The notes beneath the pieces were generated by a model. The model had not been told where the DNA came from. It saw only the letters and a program-made list of their open reading frames with translations, and ran no database searches. From JAYRGC01 sp041908065 (GTDB lineage: Bacteria > Pseudomonadota > Alphaproteobacteria > UBA9219): a stretch of 39,982 bases of DNA. Position 1 is the stretch's first letter, and every line of letters begins with the position of its first letter. The stretch is taken from the NCBI GenBank assembly GCA_041908065.1, contig JAYRGC010000002.1, positions 1-39,982 on the forward strand. Reading direction: 5' to 3'. Of this stretch, positions 35,789 through 39,982 are shown piece by piece. A program made the position numbers and the translations under genes.

Positions 35789-36937
35789 ATGCGCCTTTTG
35801 GTGATAGACGACGAGGAAGACATTTGCGACGTGGTGGCCGAAGTGGCTCGCGACCGCGGGTTCGAGGCCGACTCCATCAGCGACACTTCCGGCGTTTCCG
35901 ACAAGCTGACGGCGTTCGCGCCCGAAGCCATAATGATGGATTTGATGATGCCGGGCATAGACGGCGTCGAGTTGATGCGGCTTTTGGCCGAAAAGGCCAA
36001 GGGCGCGAAGGTGTGCTTGATGAGCGGCAGCGATGCCAGAGTGCTGAACAGCGCAAGGCGTTTGGGCAACGCCCACGGCTTGGACGTGGTGGCGATATTG
36101 GAGAAGCCGATAGAGATTCCGGTGTTGCGCGGAATTCTGGACTCTTTTTCCGGCGGCAAGGAAAGGATGAGCGGCGGCGACGTGGCCTATGCCATATCTC
36201 ACGGCCAAATGGTCATGCATTACCAGCCGATAATCGAGCTGACAACCCGCCGCGTCAAAGGCGTCGAGGCTCTGGTCAGATGGCAGCATCCCTTGCGCGG
36301 AACCCTGATGCCGTCGGATTTCATGGATCAGATAGACGGCGAAGGGTTGATACAGCCGCTTACCGACCATGTGTTGGGAACGTCTTTGGCGCAGGCGGCG
36401 AAATGGCACAACAGCGGCGAAGATCTGACGATGTCGGTGAACATAACCGCTTCCTCGCTGCTGGAGCTTAGCTTGCCGGACAAACTATCGGAAATGTGCG
36501 CCAAGCTGGGATTGCCGCAGAACAAGCTGATACTGGAGGTCACGGAAAACGAAGCCATGCGCGACGTTACCCGCACCATGGACGTTTTGTTGCGGATGCG
36601 GATACGCGAAATAGGCGTGGCCATCGACGATTTCGGAACCGGACACTCGTCGTTGCGCGAATTGCAGAGAATGCCGTTCAGCGAAATGAAGATGGATCAG
36701 AGTTTCGTAACCGACATGGCCGACAGCCGCGATTGCGAAGTCATCGTAAAATCCATTATAGATTTGGGACATAATCTGGGATTGAAGGTGACCGCCGAAG
36801 GCGTGGAAAGCGACCGCGTATGGCAAATGCTGCTGGAAAAAGGCTGCGATTACGCCCAAGGATTTTTCATGGGCAAGCCGATGAAGGCCGACGACTTCGA
36901 CGAGTGGCTGAAAAAATGGCGTTCGGAAAAAGCTTAA
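35789..36937 (+). CDS. Response regulator with EAL c-di-GMP phosphodiesterase domain
   Basis: 382 residues, strong GGGAGGGGGG ribosome binding site. The receiver domain (1-120) has DDE at 7-9, phospho-acceptor Asp51 and Lys106. The EAL domain (about 130-378) keeps the catalytic set: EAL at 160-162, Asn218, Glu250, Asp280/Asp281 in the DDFGTG loop, Lys301, Glu337 and Gln357. So hydrolysis of c-di-GMP to pGpG is predicted, controlled by phosphorylation, presumably by the hybrid kinase encoded just upstream. Cytoplasmic. Confidence 0.94.
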   Translation: MRLLVIDDEEDICDVVAEVARDRGFEADSISDTSGVSDKLTAFAPEAIMMDLMMPGIDGVELMRLLAEKAKGAKVCLMSGSDARVLNSARRLGNAHGLDVVAILEKPIEIPVLRGILDSFSGGKERMSGGDVAYAISHGQMVMHYQPIIELTTRRVKGVEALVRWQHPLRGTLMPSDFMDQIDGEGLIQPLTDHVLGTSLAQAAKWHNSGEDLTMSVNITASSLLELSLPDKLSEMCAKLGLPQNKLILEVTENEAMRDVTRTMDVLLRMRIREIGVAIDDFGTGHSSLRELQRMPFSEMKMDQSFVTDMADSRDCEVIVKSIIDLGHNLGLKVTAEGVESDRVWQMLLEKGCDYAQGFFMGKPMKADDFDEWLKKWRSEKA

Positions 36938-36960
36938 CCCTCCGCCTGATGCGGCTTTTT
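36927..36960 (+). terminator. Probable terminator after the EAL gene
   Basis: AAAAAGC (36927-36933) pairs with GCTTTTT (36954-36960), with an inner CCGC/GCGG stem and a T-rich end. It overlaps the last codons and stop of the EAL gene. Confidence 0.55.
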
Positions 36961-36982
36961 CTGGTGCGCCGTCATCTACCCT

Positions 36983-37028
36983 GTTACAGCCAAAGGCTGT
37001 CTCTATAAAGTTACAGCCAAAGGCTGTC
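36983..37028. repeat. Two direct copies of GTTACAGCCAAAGGCTGTC
   Basis: The 19-base unit occurs at 36983-37001 and 37010-37028, spaced 27 bases start to start. Each unit can form a small hairpin (ACAGCC-AAA-GGCTGT). The second runs directly into the dispersed palindromic repeat; a partial ACAGCCAAAG unit also lies close to copy 1 of that repeat, near 20530, so the two repeat types seem to travel together. Confidence 0.8.
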
Positions 37029-37125
37029 ATTGCGAGCGGCCTTCTTCAGGCCGCGAAGCAATCCAGTGCCACAGGCGCAACTGCTCTGGATTGCTTCGCG
37101 TCGCAAGGGCGACGCTCGCAATGAC
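37026..37125. repeat. Dispersed palindromic repeat, copy 2
   Basis: GTCATTGCGAG (37026-37036) and CTCGCAATGAC (37115-37125) are inverted; the inside GAAGCAATCCAGTGCC and TCTGGATTGCTTCGCGTCGC match copy 1 at 20580-20678 closely, while the apical part differs. It lies between the ends of the EAL gene and convergent rlpA. Confidence 0.88.
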
Positions 37126-37221
37126 GCCCTCCCTCAGCCCCCTCCAAAAAAACCAAGATGTAAATCGGGTGATTTTAACAGGGTGGCTGACACCAGCTCC
37201 GTGGTATCCATCGCGCTCGCT

Positions 37222-38160
37222 TCAATCCACGATTATCCGCGCTCCAGTCACGCCGGATTTATTCACTTTTTGCAGCAAAGCGTCGGCATCGGCCACGTTT
37301 TTGATTGGGCCGAGACGGACTCGCCAGAAACGCTGTCCGTTCACGTTGGCGTCGGAGATGGCCGTTGCTCCTATCCGGTCAAGGCTTTGCTTCAATTTAA
37401 GGGCGTTGCCTTCGACGGAAAAGGAACCTGCCTGAACGTAGATAAGGTTTTGTCCGGTGACGGCCAGCTGCCGCACTTCCGGAACCGGCTTTATGGTGGC
37501 CATCATGGAGTGGGCTTCGGCGCGTCCGGGCAGGGCGGCTTGGGGCAGATCCTCCGACGTGACCGAGGAAAGCGGGGCGTTGGCCATGCCGCTTTCGCCG
37601 GTTCTGGCCGACGCGGTTTCTATCTTGGCCGAGCTGCCGTATTTACGCATGGCGTCGGCGATGGCGCGGCTTTCGTCAGCCAAAACCTGAACCCGCACCT
37701 TGGCCGTGCCTTCGCGGTCGAATCCCAAAAGCTGGGCGGATCTTTGTGAAACGTCGATTATGCGACCTTTGGAAAAGGGGCCGCGATCGTTCACCCGCAC
37801 CACCAGCGATCTTCCGTTGTCGAGATTGGTGACGCGAGCGAGGCTAGGCATCGGCAATGTGCGATGCGCCGCCGTCAGCTCGTCCTTGTTGTAAAGCTCT
37901 CCATTGGCGGTTTTTTGGCCGTGGAAATCCGCGCCGTACCACGAAGCTATGCCGGTCTCGTCGTAACTATAGTCTTCGTTGGGGTAATACCAGTTGTCTT
38001 TGATCTGGTAAGGCTTGCCGACCTTGTAAAACCCGCCGGACGACGAGACGTCGGACGCGGCGTAGCTTCCGGCGCGATTGCCCGAACACGCGGCCAAGGC
38101 CAGCGACGAGATGGCGATAAGCGGCCATGCCAAAAAGCCTTTGCGAAACCGATATGCCAT
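37222..38160 (-). CDS. rlpA: RlpA-like septal lipoprotein with SPOR domain
   Basis: 312 residues. The lipoprotein signal ends at Cys25 (SSLALAAC). The double-psi beta-barrel domain has TGIASWYGADFHGQKTANGE, AAHRTLPMPS and RVNDRGPF, which contain the expected catalytic His and Asp of RlpA lytic transglycosylases. A C-terminal SPOR domain (about 240-312, starting YVQAGSFSVEGNA) should bind denuded septal peptidoglycan. It is an outer-membrane-anchored septal enzyme. It is transcribed towards the convergent EAL gene. Confidence 0.94.
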   Translation of the reverse strand: MAYRFRKGFLAWPLIAISSLALAACSGNRAGSYAASDVSSSGGFYKVGKPYQIKDNWYYPNEDYSYDETGIASWYGADFHGQKTANGELYNKDELTAAHRTLPMPSLARVTNLDNGRSLVVRVNDRGPFSKGRIIDVSQRSAQLLGFDREGTAKVRVQVLADESRAIADAMRKYGSSAKIETASARTGESGMANAPLSSVTSEDLPQAALPGRAEAHSMMATIKPVPEVRQLAVTGQNLIYVQAGSFSVEGNALKLKQSLDRIGATAISDANVNGQRFWRVRLGPIKNVADADALLQKVNKSGVTGARIIVD

Positions 38161-38260
38161 GGGGATCAGCGCGCTTTCGCGCCCTCGTCGATTGTGAGGC
38201 CTTCCGTAAATCTATCAGTCTGCCGGAAAACAGCAACCCGCGTCTTCGCGTTAGAGCGGG

Positions 38261-39784
38261 TTAGCCCCTGCCGCGATGATTGCGTCCGCCGCGCAGGAAC
38301 GCCGGAATATCAGCCCCGAAACCGCTTTTAGGAGAATCGGGAGAGTGCTGGTGTTCGGGGCGCGGCGCAGCGGGAGACTGTGGCGGCGGACGATGCGTGG
38401 CCGTCTGCTTGGCAGCCGCAGGATGGGGCGTTGCCGGAGATCTGTCAGCGGCCATGGCCGCGTTGCCGTTGTGGGAAGGCTTTTCCGCCCTTCTTGATGG
38501 GGGATGCGGACGGCGGGAACCGGTCCCGCGTTTGTCCGACCCTTCGCGCCCGCGCGGACGGGAATTCCTTTCGCGGGAAAGATCGGCTTCCGGCAACCCC
38601 TCCAAATTCTCTCGGGAGATTTTCATGCGGATCAGCTTTTCCACCGCGTCCACGGCCTCGCCGTCTTCGGGCATGGCGAAGGTTATGGCCGCGCCGCTTT
38701 TTCCGGCGCGTCCGGTGCGGCCTATGCGATGGACGTAATCCTCGGCGTTGAACGGCACATCAAAGTTGAAGACGTGGCTGACGTCGGCGATGTCCAACCC
38801 GCGAGCCGCCACGTCGCTGCATACCAAAAGGGCTATTTCTCCGGCACGAAACTTGTCCAAAGTCGCGGTGCGGTCGGATTGTCCCATGTCGCCGTGCAAG
38901 GCTCCGGCGTTGAAGCCGTGTTTTTGCAGGGAGCGGTGCAACATAGCCACGTCGCGCTTGCGATTGCAGAAGATAAAGGCGTTTTGGACGTTTTCGCGCC
39001 TAAGCAGGATTCTCAGAGCCTCGCGCTTTTGCCAATCGCTGCGCGAGGGGATGTTGACTATCCTTTGGGTTATCCCTTCGGCGGTGCTGGCGGAGGGGGC
39101 CACGGTGACCGATTTGGGATTGCGGAGAAATCTGTCGGCCAGCTTTTTTATCTCCGGCGGCATGGTGGCAGAAAAGAACAGCGTTTGTCGCAAAGGCGGA
39201 AGCAGTCCGGCGATGCGCTCGACGTCCGGTATGAATCCCATGTCCAACATCCGATCGGCCTCGTCGATGACGAAGATCTTGATGTCGTTCAGCATGACTT
39301 TGCCGCGTTCATGGAGATCCAGCATCCGTCCGGGCGTGGCGATAAGCACGTCCACCCCGCGATCGAGATTGCGTATCTGCTCGTCCATGGTTTCGCCGCC
39401 GATCAGCAACGCCGTGCTGAGGCTGTGGTACTTGCCGTAGTTGCGGAAATTTTCCTCGACTTGAGTGGCCAATTCCCGCGTCGGCTCGATGATGAGGGAG
39501 CGCGGCATCCGCGCCCGCGCCCTGCCGCTGGAGAGTATTTCCAGCATCGGCAACACGAAACCGGCGGTTTTCCCCGTGCCGGTTTGGGCGCAACCGAGAA
39601 CATCGCGCATTTGCAGGACAAGCGGTATGGCCTGTTCCTGTATGGGAGTGGGGGAGGTATAACCGAGATCGCTTATCGCTTTGAGGACGTCATCGCCCAG
39701 TCCGAGGTCGGAAAAAGTAACAGTCACTGTTGTTGCAAACCTTTTTAACTTGCCAATAAAACGAGGACGCGCCTCCGTCTTCAA
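38261..39784 (-). CDS. rhlE: DEAD-box RNA helicase, RhlE type
   Basis: 507 residues from a TTG at 39784; a GTG at 39727 (giving VTVTFSDLGL, closer to the family start) is at least as likely. All core motifs are present: Q-motif PTPIQEQAIP, AQTGTGKT, PTRELA, ATPGR, DEAD, SAT, ARGLDI and HRIGRTGRAG. It unwinds short RNA duplexes in ribosome assembly or RNA decay. The C-terminal 110 residues are a basic, Pro/His/Arg-rich disordered tail. Near its end comes IPAFLR (493-498), identical to the core of the FtsZ tail peptide encoded in this window. Confidence 0.93.
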   Translation of the reverse strand: MKTEARPRFIGKLKRFATTVTVTFSDLGLGDDVLKAISDLGYTSPTPIQEQAIPLVLQMRDVLGCAQTGTGKTAGFVLPMLEILSSGRARARMPRSLIIEPTRELATQVEENFRNYGKYHSLSTALLIGGETMDEQIRNLDRGVDVLIATPGRMLDLHERGKVMLNDIKIFVIDEADRMLDMGFIPDVERIAGLLPPLRQTLFFSATMPPEIKKLADRFLRNPKSVTVAPSASTAEGITQRIVNIPSRSDWQKREALRILLRRENVQNAFIFCNRKRDVAMLHRSLQKHGFNAGALHGDMGQSDRTATLDKFRAGEIALLVCSDVAARGLDIADVSHVFNFDVPFNAEDYVHRIGRTGRAGKSGAAITFAMPEDGEAVDAVEKLIRMKISRENLEGLPEADLSRERNSRPRGREGSDKRGTGSRRPHPPSRRAEKPSHNGNAAMAADRSPATPHPAAAKQTATHRPPPQSPAAPRPEHQHSPDSPKSGFGADIPAFLRGGRNHRGRG

Positions 39785-39982
39785 ACGAAAGTTCTGTCCA
39801 AGGACAAACTTTCAAGAGCAGAGATCATAGCATAACCCGAAATATTTCGCAAATACCGGTTTTTATTCCGGCTACGCGCAAGAAAAATGGCTATTACGCA
39901 AAACGTGTGGGTATTACCTTCCAAAAATGGCCGTCATTGCGAGCCGCCCCTTGGCGGCGAAGCAATCCAGTGCCGTTGCCCC
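39785..39982. other. Region upstream of rhlE, to window end
   Basis: 198 bases without a gene. An imperfect inverted repeat, GAAAGTT (39787-39793) / AACTTTC (39807-39813) with inner GTCC/GGAC, sits immediately before the helicase start and could be an operator or 5' leader hairpin. The AT-rich part further up probably holds the rhlE promoter. The last 51 bases are repeat copy 3. Confidence 0.5.
39932..39982. repeat. Dispersed palindromic repeat, copy 3 (cut by window end)
   Basis: From CGTCATTGCGAGCCGCC to the end it matches the first half of copy 1 (20580-20630) with only a few differences. The second arm lies outside the window. Confidence 0.85.

Noticed and set aside
20580..39982. CRISPR array suggested by repeated hairpin sequences
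   Set aside because: The copies are ~100 bp, dispersed over 19 kb, and lack regularly spaced short repeats with unique spacers; no cas gene is present.

Overview
The window is chromosomal DNA of an alphaproteobacterium. Several independent signs agree: a CcrM-type GANTC adenine methyltransferase, the Usg protein family, an FtsZ ending in the alphaproteobacterial tail IPAFLRRQ, a LexA-type DNA-binding domain with the alphaproteobacterial sequence signature, the cpaABCDEF naming-type Tad pilus cluster, a nusA-ylxR-infB operon with a fused YlxR/L7Ae-like protein, and RIME-like palindromic repeats. Base composition looks GC-rich (high fifties percent by eye). A free-living or host-associated Rhodospirillales-like lineage is plausible, but genus cannot be fixed from this window. 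There is no phage, CRISPR array, transposase gene, rRNA or tRNA.

Layout. 1-4272: a 144-bp palindromic element, then a run of overlapping + strand genes: a LexA-head/PAS/PAS/GGDEF fusion protein, an EamA transporter, a TatD nuclease and an MBL-fold hydrolase. 4355-6814: usg and ftsZ. 6815-8640: inverted repeats, then ribF-trmB on the - strand. 8710-9615: an alpha/beta hydrolase. 9643-18062: an eight-gene Tad/Cpa pilus assembly operon on the - strand (cpaA-B-C-D-E-F-tadB-tadC), preceded by ccmH. 18627-22010: htpG, a dispersed repeat, ccrM and the SRP RNA gene. 22087-24473: a lone histidine phosphatase between palindromic repeats, then trxB and a PH-domain membrane protein. 24550-29420: nusA-ylxR-infB. 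29763-32938: class I aldolase, an unrecognised 323-residue protein and prmC. 33016-36937: a membrane hybrid histidine kinase followed by a receiver-EAL phosphodiesterase. 37222-39784: rlpA and an RhlE-type DEAD-box helicase, then another copy of the dispersed repeat cut by the window end.

How the parts fit. Most of the window is housekeeping: translation, cell division, redox and flavin metabolism. Two themes are less ordinary. First, c-di-GMP: a predicted synthase (GGEEF with an intact I-site) carrying a LexA DNA-binding head sits at one end, and a predicted active EAL phosphodiesterase under two-component control sits at the other; the Tad pilus cluster between them makes a surface-attachment output reasonable, though nothing here proves a link. 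Second, cell-cycle control: CcrM is encoded here and a GANTC site lies at the exact centre of a 17-bp palindrome upstream of ftsZ.

The strongest candidate for something undescribed is the LexA-head diguanylate cyclase at 180-1778, in which the LexA autocleavage domain is replaced by PAS-PAS-GGDEF. Secondary leads are a duplicated N-terminal helical domain in CpaF, an IPAFLR tail shared by FtsZ and the RhlE-type helicase, and a promoter/Trp-codon cluster/terminator arrangement directly in front of nusA. All functional statements are from reading the sequence; no database search was run.
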